Positions 54,070-64,000 of a stretch of DNA of 64,000 bases are shown here, piece by piece. Within the stretch, counting starts at the first letter, position 1. Every line of letters starts with the position of its first letter. Below the pieces are notes generated by a model that was given only the letters and a program-made list of their open reading frames with translations, was not told the DNA's origin and searched no databases. Made by a program: the position numbers and the translations under genes. This DNA is from Roseicyclus sediminis. GTDB taxonomy: Bacteria; Pseudomonadota; Alphaproteobacteria; Rhodobacterales; Rhodobacteraceae. The stretch spans positions 248,001 through 312,000 of the forward strand of contig NZ_JAOPHT010000002.1 in assembly GCF_025515305.1 (NCBI RefSeq). Direction: 5' to 3'.

Positions 54070-55496
54070 TCGGCGCCGGAAACCTCCCGGTAGAGCCGCG
54101 CATAGGCCGCGGCCGAGGCCTCCCACCCCACGGGTTGGGCCATGGCATTCTCCTGCATCCGCGCCCAGGTTTCCCGGTCCTCGAACAGCGCGCAGAGATC
54201 CATCAGCCCCAGCGCCAGCGTTTCGGCCGTCAGGGGATGGACCTGCACGCCGGTGCTTGCGCCGGCCGCAAGCGCGGCGGGGCTTGCGGGAATGACGGTA
54301 TCGGCGAGCCCCCCGGTCAGCGCGACCAGCGGGATCGTCCCGTAGCGCAGCGCGTAGAGCTGGGTCAGGCCGCAGGGCTCGAACCGCGAGGGCACGAGGA
54401 GCGCGTCGGCCCCGGCGACAAGGCGATGGGCGAGCGCCTCGTCATAGCCGATGCGGACCGCAACGCCGGGATGAGCCGTGGCGGCGGCAAGCCAGGCGGC
54501 CTCGAGCGCGGCGTCGCCCGCCCCCAGCATCACCAGCTGCCCGCCGCGATCCAGAAGCGCCGGAAGTGCGTCGAGCATCAGGTCGAGACCCTTCTGCTGG
54601 GTCAGCCGGGACACCACGCCACAGAGCGGACCGGACGATTTCTCCAGCCCGAACTCGCTGCGGAGCGCGGCGCGGTTCTTCGCCTTGCCACGCGGGCTTC
54701 GGTAGCGGGCGGCAAGCGCCTTGTCAGTGGCCGGGTTCCAGACCTCGGTGTCGATGCCGTTCAGGATCCCCGAAAGCTCCCCCGCCCGCGCCCGGATCAC
54801 GCCATCCAGTCCCGCGCCGAATTCGGGGCGCGTCAGTTCCCGCGCGTAGGTGGGCGAGACGGTGGTGATCCTGTCCGACCAGATCAGCCCCGCCTTCAGC
54901 GTATTGATCCGCCCCCAGAACTCGAACCCGCCATCCTGGACGAAATCCTTCGGATCGAGCCTGAGCGCGGCCAGGCGGCCCGCGGGGGCCGCGCCGTGAA
55001 AGGCGATGTTGTGGACGGTGAAGACGCTCGGCACACGGCCCGCGCGCCGCGACATGTAGTAGGGCGCCAGCCCCGCCTGCCAGTCATGGCCATGCAGAAG
55101 ATCGGGTTTCCACCCGGCCGCGCCTTCACAGGCGATGCGCGCCGCGATCCACGAGAGGGCGGCGAAGCGTTCGGGATTGTCCGACCAGTCGCGCCCGTCG
55201 GGGCCGAGATAGGGCGTTCCCGCCCGCCCATAGAGATGCGGCGCTTCCAGAACGAGAAGTTCCACGCCCGCCGCGCGCGCCGAGATCACGCGCCCCGGCC
55301 CGCCAAAGAGCGTGTTGTCCTCCATGACCGTCTCGCCCGCGCCTGCAGCCTGCAACACCTGCGGATAACCTGGCAGGAGAACGCGCATCCGCACCCCCTG
55401 CCCGTCCATGACCCGCGGCAGCGCGCCGACGACGTCCGCCAGTCCCCCGGTCTTGACGAAGGGAACGCATTCCGAGGCGACGGAGAGAACCTTCAT
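54066..55496 (-). CDS. glgA: Glycogen synthase GlgA (ADP-glucose dependent)
   Basis: 476 residues, a standard GT5 enzyme. The N terminus [26 protein letters not shown] carries the KTGGL ADP-glucose motif. The C-terminal half has [20 protein letters not shown] and [26 protein letters not shown], with the catalytic Glu in RFEPCG. It extends alpha-1,4 glucan chains. It overlaps glgC upstream and glgX downstream, each by 4 bases. Confidence 0.97.
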   Translation of the reverse strand: MKVLSVASECVPFVKTGGLADVVGALPRVMDGQGVRMRVLLPGYPQVLQAAGAGETVMEDNTLFGGPGRVISARAAGVELLVLEAPHLYGRAGTPYLGPDGRDWSDNPERFAALSWIAARIACEGAAGWKPDLLHGHDWQAGLAPYYMSRRAGRVPSVFTVHNIAFHGAAPAGRLAALRLDPKDFVQDGGFEFWGRINTLKAGLIWSDRITTVSPTYARELTRPEFGAGLDGVIRARAGELSGILNGIDTEVWNPATDKALAARYRSPRGKAKNRAALRSEFGLEKSSGPLCGVVSRLTQQKGLDLMLDALPALLDRGGQLVMLGAGDAALEAAWLAAATAHPGVAVRIGYDEALAHRLVAGADALLVPSRFEPCGLTQLYALRYGTIPLVALTGGLADTVIPASPAALAAGASTGVQVHPLTAETLALGLMDLCALFEDRETWARMQENAMAQPVGWEASAAAYARLYREVSGAE

Positions 55497-56761
55497 CCGA
55501 GTGTCGCCGCCCTTCGGTCGAGCATGTCCTGGGTGATGAGCGTGACGCCGCCCTCGCTCACGCGGAACCACTTCTCATCCTCCACGGGGTCCTCGCCCAC
55601 GATCAGGCCTTCCGGGATATGTACGCCCCGGTCGATCACGACCCTGGTCAGGCGTGCGTGTCGGGCCACGGTGACGTATGGGAGCACCACGGCTTCATCG
55701 AGGCTTGCGTAACTGTTGGTGTGGACCATCGTGAAAAGCAGGGAATTGCGGATCTCGGTCCCCGAGATGATGCAGCCGCCGGAGACCAGCGAACTGAGCG
55801 CCGTGCCGCGGCGGTTTTTCTCGTCATGGATGAACTTCGCGGGCGGCACGGATTCCGAATAGGTCCAGATCGGCCAGGTCGTGTCCCAGAGATCGAGCTC
55901 GGGCGTGAAATCGGTGAGGTCGAGGTTGGCCTTCCAGAAGGCGTCGACGGTGCCGACGTCACGCCAGTAGGCGGGGGCCTCGGCGCTCGTGCGGACGCAA
56001 CTGTCGGTGAAGCGGTGCGCGACGGCTTTCCCGTTCTTGACGATGTCGGGAATGATGTCGCCGCCGAAGTCGTGGCTGGAATTGGGGTCCTCCGAGTCCC
56101 GGATCAGGAGGTCGCGCAGGAACGCCCACGAAAACACGTAGATCCCCATCGAGGCCAGCGCGACCGTGGGATCGTCCGGCGTGCCGGGCGGATCGGCGGG
56201 CTTTTCGAGGAAGCTCGTGATCCGGTCGGTGGCATCCACCGCCATGACCCCGAAGGCCGTGGCTTCCATCCGCGGGACCGTGAGGCAGCCCACGGTCACG
56301 TCCGCGCCGCTTTCGACGTGGTGCCGGATCATGCGCTCGTAATCCATCTTGTAGATGTGATCGCCCGCCAGGATCAGGACGTAGTCGACCTCGTAGCTGT
56401 CGACGATGTCGATGTTCTGCGTCACGGCGTCGGCGGTTCCCAGATACCACTGGTTCTCGTCGACGCGCTGGCTTGCCGGCAGGATGTCGAGATACTCGTT
56501 GCGCTCGGAGCGGAAGAAGTTCCAGCCGCGCTGACAGTGCCGGATCAGGCTGTGGGCCTTGTACTGGGTGGCGATCGCCATCTTGCGGATGCCCGAGTTC
56601 AGCGCGTTCGAAAGCGCGAAGTCGATGATCCGCGTCTTGCCGCCGAAATAGACCGCGGGTTTCGCCCGTTTGTCGGTCAACTCCTTGAGGCGGCTGCCCC
56701 GGCCTCCGGCCAGCACGAAGGCCATCGAATTGCGCATCAGTCGCGAAGTGCTGTCGACCAT
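55493..56761 (-). CDS. glgC: ADP-glucose pyrophosphorylase GlgC
   Basis: 422 residues, matching the Rhodobacter enzyme. The N terminus has the nucleotide and activator region [70 protein letters not shown], and the C-terminal beta-helix ([32 protein letters not shown]) follow. It commits glucose-1-P to glycogen under allosteric control. GGAGG is 9 bases before ATG 56761 but only 3 before ATG 56767, so the shorter start is preferred. Confidence 0.96.
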   Translation of the reverse strand: MVDSTSRLMRNSMAFVLAGGRGSRLKELTDKRAKPAVYFGGKTRIIDFALSNALNSGIRKMAIATQYKAHSLIRHCQRGWNFFRSERNEYLDILPASQRVDENQWYLGTADAVTQNIDIVDSYEVDYVLILAGDHIYKMDYERMIRHHVESGADVTVGCLTVPRMEATAFGVMAVDATDRITSFLEKPADPPGTPDDPTVALASMGIYVFSWAFLRDLLIRDSEDPNSSHDFGGDIIPDIVKNGKAVAHRFTDSCVRTSAEAPAYWRDVGTVDAFWKANLDLTDFTPELDLWDTTWPIWTYSESVPPAKFIHDEKNRRGTALSSLVSGGCIISGTEIRNSLLFTMVHTNSYASLDEAVVLPYVTVARHARLTRVVIDRGVHIPEGLIVGEDPVEDEKWFRVSEGGVTLITQDMLDRRAATLG

Positions 56762-56890
56762 CCCCATTTTCCTCCCGGTTCCCATTGTATTGGACACGGG
56801 GCGCCCCAGACCCGATGCCTTTGCGTCGAGCCTAGGCGATCCCGCCCCGAAAACAACAGGCAAGCGGGCAGACCGCGGAGGATGAGGTGC

Positions 56891-59269
<2,379 letters not shown>

Positions 59270-59585
59270 GAAATGGAGCCTCGAAAACGGATCACGGACA
59301 GATAAGTCGCGCGCGTTTTCCGTCAGCCCCCGGGGCGATTCAAGCCACGAGTTTCCACCGATCCGACAAATCGGCCGACCGTTGCACGCGCACGACCTCG
59401 TATGCCGCACCCTCCTCCCTGCCTTGGCGGGGCGACGCAATGGCGAGATGAACGCTTCGGCGGGCCGATTTCAAGACCGGACCGCATCAGAACGGACAGA
59501 TCGCGCGGGCGCAGGCCCCTTCCCGCCGCACCCCCGGCCAGCGGCGTCGCCGGGATGGCGGGCCGACCACAGGGGGTCGCGCCCG
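59270..59585. other. 316-base spacer upstream of glgP
   Basis: It lies between the IMPase-family stop and the glgP start, both on the minus strand, so it should contain the glgP promoter. On that strand I find TTGTCG and CTTGAA elements but no well-spaced -10, and a GC-rich imperfect inverted repeat near 59510-59560 (CCGCTGGCCGGGGGTGCGGCGGG). Open frames here have no ribosome binding site. Nothing else is supported. Confidence 0.35.
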
Positions 59586-60401
59586 TCATGACCAGTATTC
59601 GACTTCGGGCAATCCGTCCGGGAACTCGGCCGAGACGATGCTCTCCAGCGCGTCCCAGACCCCTGGCGCGGCCCCCATGGCAAGGCCAAGCCGCGCATCC
59701 GCCGGGTAGGGATGCGTGACACCTCCCGCCTCCCGGATCATGAGGAGCCCCGCGAGGCTGTCCCACGGGTTCATCGACGGCTCGATATAGCCCGCCAGCC
59801 GCCCCGCCGCGACGCAGGCCAGCATGTTGGCGCCCGAGCCGTTCCGGTAGTACATGCCGCCCGCCTCCATCAGCCTCCGGATGATGCCGGCGATGGGGGC
59901 CGCACCGCAGCGTTCGGATGCGCCCACCGCGACAAGGCCCTGGTCGATCCTCTTCGACGGATCGAGAGACAGGCGCACCCCGTCGAGCGTCACGCCCTGA
60001 CCCGCGCGCGCGGCGAAATGTTCGCCCGTCACCGGCACGTCGATCACCCCGAAGAGCGTTTCGGCGCCTTCGATCAGCGTGATGACGACGCACCAATGCG
60101 GCAGACCCATCAGGAAGGGCACGGTTCCGTCGATCGGGTCGATCACCCAGGTCAGGCCGGACCTGCCCTCGGCCGCGCCCCCCTCTTCGCCGAGGATGGC
60201 GTCGTCGGGAAAGGCGGCGGCAATCTCGCCACGGATCATGTCCTCGACCGCCCGGTCGGCGATGGAAACGAGGTCCAGTTCGCCGTTCTTGGTCTCGATC
60301 TCGAGACTCGCGCGGTTTCGGTAGTAGTCGAGGGCGATCTGCCCCGCCCGGCGCGCGAGATCCGAGGCGAGGGCCGCGCGGGCGGCGATGGGGTCGGTCA
60401 T
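59586..60401 (-). CDS. Inositol monophosphatase family protein
   Basis: 271 residues. Metal-binding motif 1 is AILGEEGGAAEGR and motif 2 is WVIDPIDGTVPFLMGLPHWCVVI; most family members have DGTxNF here. The third is NPWDSLAGLLMIREAGG, which has Ser after the Asp. The substrate could be inositol phosphate, histidinol phosphate, a sugar phosphate or PAP. It is the last gene of an ABC-importer operon, 27 bases after the ATPase gene, so a phosphorylated substrate for the importer is a reasonable guess. Confidence 0.88.
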   Translation of the reverse strand: MTDPIAARAALASDLARRAGQIALDYYRNRASLEIETKNGELDLVSIADRAVEDMIRGEIAAAFPDDAILGEEGGAAEGRSGLTWVIDPIDGTVPFLMGLPHWCVVITLIEGAETLFGVIDVPVTGEHFAARAGQGVTLDGVRLSLDPSKRIDQGLVAVGASERCGAAPIAGIIRRLMEAGGMYYRNGSGANMLACVAAGRLAGYIEPSMNPWDSLAGLLMIREAGGVTHPYPADARLGLAMGAAPGVWDALESIVSAEFPDGLPEVEYWS

Positions 60402-60428
60402 GGGGGGCCTTTCGGAAGGTCGGTTCGG

Positions 60429-61442
60429 CTAGCGGACGAGGATGAGATCGGCGGGATCGATCTGCAGGTCGACCTTGTCGCCTGCGGTCAGGCGCGGCTC
60501 GGAGATCGGGCGGGACACGAGAAATTCGAGGTCCTCGTCCTGCACGACATATTCCATGCGACTGCCAAGGTAGCTTGCCGACAGGATGGTTGCGATCCCG
60601 CCGGGCGCAAGGCGGATGCGTTCGGGGCGGATCGTGGCCGTCACCTTGCCGGATTCGGCGCCGATAGGCAGCGCGAGGTGGGCGGCGTGGAACTTGCCCG
60701 CCTCGACACGCCCCTCGATCAGGTTCGCATCGCCGATGAAATCCGCCACGAAGGCCGAGGCCGGCCTTTCATAAAGCTCCGCCGGCGTGCCGATCTGGGC
60801 GATCTGGCCCATCTTCATCACCACGATCCGGTCGGAGACGGCCAGCGCCTCCTCCTGATCGTGGGTGACGTAGACGGCGGTCAGCCCGAAACGCTGCTGC
60901 AGGTCGCGGATCTCGGCGCGGACCTTGCGGCGCAGCTTCGCGTCGACGTTGGAAAGCGGCTCGTCGAACAGAAGCACGTCGGGCTGCTGCACGATGGCGC
61001 GGGCGACGGCGACGCGCTGCTGCTGGCCCCCGGAAAGCTCGGAAGGAAGTCGCGCCTCGAGCCCGGCCAGACCCACCTGGTCGAGGATCGCGTGCGCGCG
61101 GTCCCGCGCCTCGGCCTTGGCGACGCCGCGGATCGTCGGGCCGTAGGCCACGTTCTCCAGCACCGTCATGTGCGGGAAGAGGGCGTAGGACTGGAAGACC
61201 ATGCCGACGTTACGCTCGGACGCGGGGTCCCTGCTGACGTCCCGGCCTGCGATCTTCACCTGGCCCTCGCTGGGAAGTTCCAGCCCCGCGATCAGCCGCA
61301 GCGACGTGGTCTTGCCGCAGCCCGAGGGGCCGAGGAAGGTGACGAGCTCTCCCCTGGCGATGGAAAAGCTGATGCGGTCCACCGCCGTGGCGCTGCCGTA
61401 GCGCTTCACCACGTCCACGAACTCGATGGCGGTTTCCGTCAT
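60429..61442 (-). CDS. ABC transporter ATP-binding protein, FbpC/AfuC (ferric/sugar-phosphate) type
   Basis: 337 residues. Walker A is GPSGCGKTTSLRLIAGL, the Q-loop is FQSYALFPHMTVLENVAYG, the signature is ELSGGQQQRVAVARAI, Walker B is VLLFDEPLSNVDAKLR and the switch is YVTHDQEEALAVSDRI. Residues 235-337 form a TOBE regulatory domain. It is of the FbpC/PotA class, 24 bases after the permease gene. Confidence 0.93.
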   Translation of the reverse strand: MTETAIEFVDVVKRYGSATAVDRISFSIARGELVTFLGPSGCGKTTSLRLIAGLELPSEGQVKIAGRDVSRDPASERNVGMVFQSYALFPHMTVLENVAYGPTIRGVAKAEARDRAHAILDQVGLAGLEARLPSELSGGQQQRVAVARAIVQQPDVLLFDEPLSNVDAKLRRKVRAEIRDLQQRFGLTAVYVTHDQEEALAVSDRIVVMKMGQIAQIGTPAELYERPASAFVADFIGDANLIEGRVEAGKFHAAHLALPIGAESGKVTATIRPERIRLAPGGIATILSASYLGSRMEYVVQDEDLEFLVSRPISEPRLTAGDKVDLQIDPADLILVR

Positions 61443-61466
61443 GCCCCGTTCCTCACGCAGTGCCCC

Positions 61467-63653
61467 TCATTCCGCCGGCTCCGCGGCCGTCCGGCCCTGC
61501 AATTCCTGCCGGCGTCCCAGTTTCCGCGTGCCGACGAGGAACTGGATCACTACCACGCAGAGGATCATCACGATCATCAAAACCGCCGAATAGGCGATGG
61601 CGAGCGCGTATTCCCCGGCCTCGACGCGCCCCATGATGTAGGCCGTCGCCATGTTGTGCCGCGCCGAGACGAGGAAGATCACCGCCGAGACCGCCGTCAT
61701 CGCGGTGACGAAGGAATAGACGAGCGCCGTGAAGACCGCCGGCCGGATCAGCGGCAGGACCACGCGGCGGAGCGTGGTGCCTCCCCCTGCCCCCATGGTC
61801 TGCGACGCCTCCTCCATCGACTTGTCGATCTGCGCGAGGGCCGCGAGCCCCGCGCGCATCCCCACAGGCATGTTGCGGAAGATGAAACAGATGATGAGGA
61901 TCGCGGCCGTCCCGGTGATGTCGACCGGCGGCACGTTGAAGGCCGCGACGTAGGAGACGCCCACGACCGTGCCGGGGATGGCGAAGGACAGCATCGTGCC
62001 GAACTCGAAGGCGCGCCGGCCCGCGAAGTCCTGCCGCGCCACGAGCCAGGCGGTGAGTATGCCAACGAGCGTCGTCAGCGGTGCCGCGATGCCCGCGACC
62101 CAGAGCGTCGTGATCATCGAATCCCAGGCCGAGCCATAAAGCTCCAGCCCCGTCTCGGCGAACTCGAAGCGGAAGGCCGTGGAAAGATGGCCCAGCGTCG
62201 GCGTCAGGTCCCAGCGTCCGACATCGGTGACGAAACCGCCCACGGCGATGATGATGTAGACCGCCAGGGTGAACAGGACCCAGGGCAGCACCACCGCCAG
62301 CACCCCGATCTTCAGGATCGGCGGCAGCGGTGCGGCGAGGCCCGCGTCGGACTTGCCGGTAACGGTGACGTAACTCTTCTTGCCCATCCAGCGCATCTGC
62401 AGCCAGAACGCGATGAGCGTCAGCGCCAGAAGGATCATGGCAAGCGTCGCGGCATTGCCGAGGTCGTAGCGCGCGCCGACCACGGCGAAGAAGATCTTGA
62501 CCGACAGGACTTCGTACCCGCCGCCCAGCACGATCGGGTTGCCGAAATCGGCGAGGCTTTCGATGAAGGCCAGAAGGAAGGCCGCCGCGAGGCCGGGCCG
62601 GAGGAGCGGCCATGTCACGGTGCGGAACGTCGTCATCGCCCGCGCGCCAAGCGTGCGCGAGGCCTCCTCGAGCGTGGGGTTGATGGCCTCCAGCGTCGAC
62701 AGCAGGACAAGGAATGTGACCGGCGCGAAGGCCAGAACCTGCGCGATCAGGATGCCCGGAAGGCCATAGACCCAGCGCGTGGGCCGCACCTCCATCAGGT
62801 CTGCAACGAAACCGGTCACGAGGCCAGTGCGCCCGAACAGCAGGATGATGGCGACGCCGACGACGAAAGGCGGCGTGATGATCGGCAGGATCGAGATGGC
62901 GCGCAGCGCGCGTTTCATCCGGAAATCCGTGCGGTTGACCAGAAGGGCCAGCGCAAGACCGAGCGCTGTCGCCAGCGTTGCCGACAGGACGCCGAGGACG
63001 ACGGTGTTCACCACCACCCCACAGCGACCGCCACCGGTGAAGCAGGCTACGCCCCAGAGATCCGGCGCGCTCAGCCGCGCCCAGAATGTGGCGAGCGCCA
63101 GGTTCCCCTCGGTGTCCACGAAGGCGGCCAGACCGAGCTTGAGGATCGGAAAGAAGACGAAGGTGGTCAGCAGCGCGACGATCGCGGTGATGCAAAAGGA
63201 CGCGAAGCGTTCCCCCCGGCAGAAGCCGCGCGCCGCAACGAGGTCCGACAGAAGCCCGACAAGCGCCACGCCCGCCAGGAACCCGCCCCAGCCAAGGCCG
63301 GTCTGTCCCTCGGCCGCGCGGGCGAACACGCCCCCGACCCAGTCGCTGGACGGCCCCCGCAGACCGACCGCGAACCCCTGCCATACATAGAGGAAGGCCG
63401 CCGCGAGCGTGAGACCGAGCGCCAGCCGCGACACCTGCCAGCCCCGCGTCAGCGCCACCGCCCCAAGCGCCAGCGCGGCGGCGATCAGCGGCCAGAACCA
63501 GCCACGCCCCGACAACGCCTCGGCAAGCGCCGAGGCCGCCGGCCCCGCCAACAGCCCCGCCCCCTTGTACCAGGGCAGCGCCGTCAGCGAGAGCGCAAGA
63601 AGACCGAGCCAGGCCGCCCCGGCCCGGTCAGATGTCAGGGAAATCCTTGCCAC
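61467..63653 (-). CDS. Fused double-domain ABC permease, AfuB/FbpB type
   Basis: 728 residues with about 16 membrane segments. There are two permease modules, each with the EAA-type cytoplasmic loop: TLEEASRTLGARAMTTFRTVTWPLLRPGLAAAF near the middle and SMEEASQTMGAGGGTTLRRVVLPLIRPAVFTAL near the C terminus. Single-chain permeases of this size occur in ferric-iron (FbpB) and hexose-phosphate (AfuB) importers. The N-terminal 220 residues add further helices, including a Trp-rich loop. It starts 3 bases after the binding-protein gene. Confidence 0.92.
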   Translation of the reverse strand: MARISLTSDRAGAAWLGLLALSLTALPWYKGAGLLAGPAASALAEALSGRGWFWPLIAAALALGAVALTRGWQVSRLALGLTLAAAFLYVWQGFAVGLRGPSSDWVGGVFARAAEGQTGLGWGGFLAGVALVGLLSDLVAARGFCRGERFASFCITAIVALLTTFVFFPILKLGLAAFVDTEGNLALATFWARLSAPDLWGVACFTGGGRCGVVVNTVVLGVLSATLATALGLALALLVNRTDFRMKRALRAISILPIITPPFVVGVAIILLFGRTGLVTGFVADLMEVRPTRWVYGLPGILIAQVLAFAPVTFLVLLSTLEAINPTLEEASRTLGARAMTTFRTVTWPLLRPGLAAAFLLAFIESLADFGNPIVLGGGYEVLSVKIFFAVVGARYDLGNAATLAMILLALTLIAFWLQMRWMGKKSYVTVTGKSDAGLAAPLPPILKIGVLAVVLPWVLFTLAVYIIIAVGGFVTDVGRWDLTPTLGHLSTAFRFEFAETGLELYGSAWDSMITTLWVAGIAAPLTTLVGILTAWLVARQDFAGRRAFEFGTMLSFAIPGTVVGVSYVAAFNVPPVDITGTAAILIICFIFRNMPVGMRAGLAALAQIDKSMEEASQTMGAGGGTTLRRVVLPLIRPAVFTALVYSFVTAMTAVSAVIFLVSARHNMATAYIMGRVEAGEYALAIAYSAVLMIVMILCVVVIQFLVGTRKLGRRQELQGRTAAEPAE

Positions 63654-63656
63654 GAT

Positions 63657-64000
63657 CTACTGCGGCAACGATCCGATCTCGGCATCCCACCGCTGCAGCA
63701 GGCGCGTGCGCTCCTCGCTGGAGCCGTAAAGCGCGAAGTCGTAGTCGATGAGCGTGATCTCCTCGAGCCGCGGCGCCGCCTCGGGCGTCGCCGAGTTGAT
63801 GTTCGACGGGATCTGGAAGCTGTTGGCCGTTGCGCCGATCTCCTGCGCGGCGGGGGTCAGCGCCCAGTCGTAGAACGCGCGTGCCGCCTCGGGGTTCGGC
63901 CCGCCCTCGATGATCGACATCGAGCCGACTTCGTAACCCGTGCCCTCGCAGGGCGCCACGGCCACGATCGGCGCGCCCTGCACCGTCTGGGCCACGGCGT
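63657..64000 (-). CDS. ABC transporter substrate-binding protein, C-terminal part
   Basis: Partial: the reading frame stays open to the window edge, so the N terminus and signal peptide are outside. The visible 114 codons include APCEGTGYEVGSMSIIEGGPNPEAARAFYDWALTPAAQEIG, a C-lobe pattern of FbpA/AfuA-like binding proteins. The tail is QIPSNINSATPEAAPRLEEITLIDYDFALYGSSEERTRLLQRWDAEI. The Asp/Tyr residues that bind iron in FbpA cannot be judged from this part. It is the first gene of the minus-strand importer operon. Confidence 0.85.
   Translation of the reverse strand, partial: AVAQTVQGAPIVAVAPCEGTGYEVGSMSIIEGGPNPEAARAFYDWALTPAAQEIGATANSFQIPSNINSATPEAAPRLEEITLIDYDFALYGSSEERTRLLQRWDAEIGSLPQ

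Overview
The window looks like chromosomal DNA from a photosynthetic member of the Rhodobacteraceae (Alphaproteobacteria). The basis is the very high GC content, a pucBA-pucC light-harvesting 2 operon with PpsR/CrtJ-type operators, a fused indolepyruvate:ferredoxin oxidoreductase, a glgPCAX cluster, a Ccm cytochrome c system, LpxD and Rhodobacter-like PurL, Der and GlgC sequences. I see no insertion sequences, phage genes, CRISPR arrays, tRNAs or rRNAs. The genes are tightly packed, with many 4-base start/stop overlaps.

Layout. 1-8.4 kb (+): the 3' end of hemB, a SYLF lipoprotein, a penicillin-acylase-type Ntn hydrolase, a P-loop ATPase, metA with its overlapping alpha/beta hydrolase, and ppk2 with a TetR regulator. 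8.5-13 kb: a fused indolepyruvate oxidoreductase (-) divergent from a LysR gene across a palindrome-rich spacer. 13-17.7 kb (+): a candidate anti-Shine-Dalgarno sRNA, a GNAT gene, purL, bolA, grxD and a glycosyltransferase-like gene. 17.8-23.6 kb (-): a run ordered puuD, HpcH/HpaI aldolase, mutarotase-like gene, YaiI, der and a DsbA-like gene. 23.8-31 kb (+): allantoicase, then a branched-chain-amino-acid-type ABC transporter with two small Cys-rich secreted proteins inserted in its operon. 31-36 kb (-): enoyl-CoA hydratase, ccmH, ccmF and a HerA-like ATPase. 36-36.5 kb: an intergenic region with two further RNA-like transcription units. 36.5-43.6 kb: an IalB-like gene, a KAS/ACP/LpxD cluster (-), an L,D-transpeptidase (-), a DUF882 peptidase (+) and msrB-msrA (+). 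43.7-46.8 kb (-): pucB, pucA, pucC and a fourth overlapping gene. 46.8-59.3 kb: a PfkB-family sugar kinase (-), glgB (+), and glgP-glgC-glgA-glgX-malQ (-). 59.6-64 kb (-): a ferric- or sugar-phosphate-type ABC transporter with an inositol-monophosphatase-family gene.

Main biology. The puc operon would make a peripheral antenna, probably under redox/light repression by PpsR. Its alpha polypeptide has Phe44-Leu45 where B800-850 complexes have Tyr-Trp or Tyr-Tyr, which is the pattern of blue-shifted (LH3-like) antennae. It also carries a periplasmic C-terminal extension that about doubles its length. The fourth gene, overlapping pucC, is of unknown function. Other systems are glycogen synthesis and breakdown, purine/allantoate catabolism beside an amino-acid/amide-type ABC importer, methionine biosynthesis predicted to use O-acetylhomoserine, methionine sulfoxide repair, lipid A acylation and cytochrome c maturation. 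The most novel-looking signals are the extended LH2 alpha protein with the fourth puc gene, and two separate RNA-like loci that share a CCUCCCUGU motif just before an intrinsic terminator.
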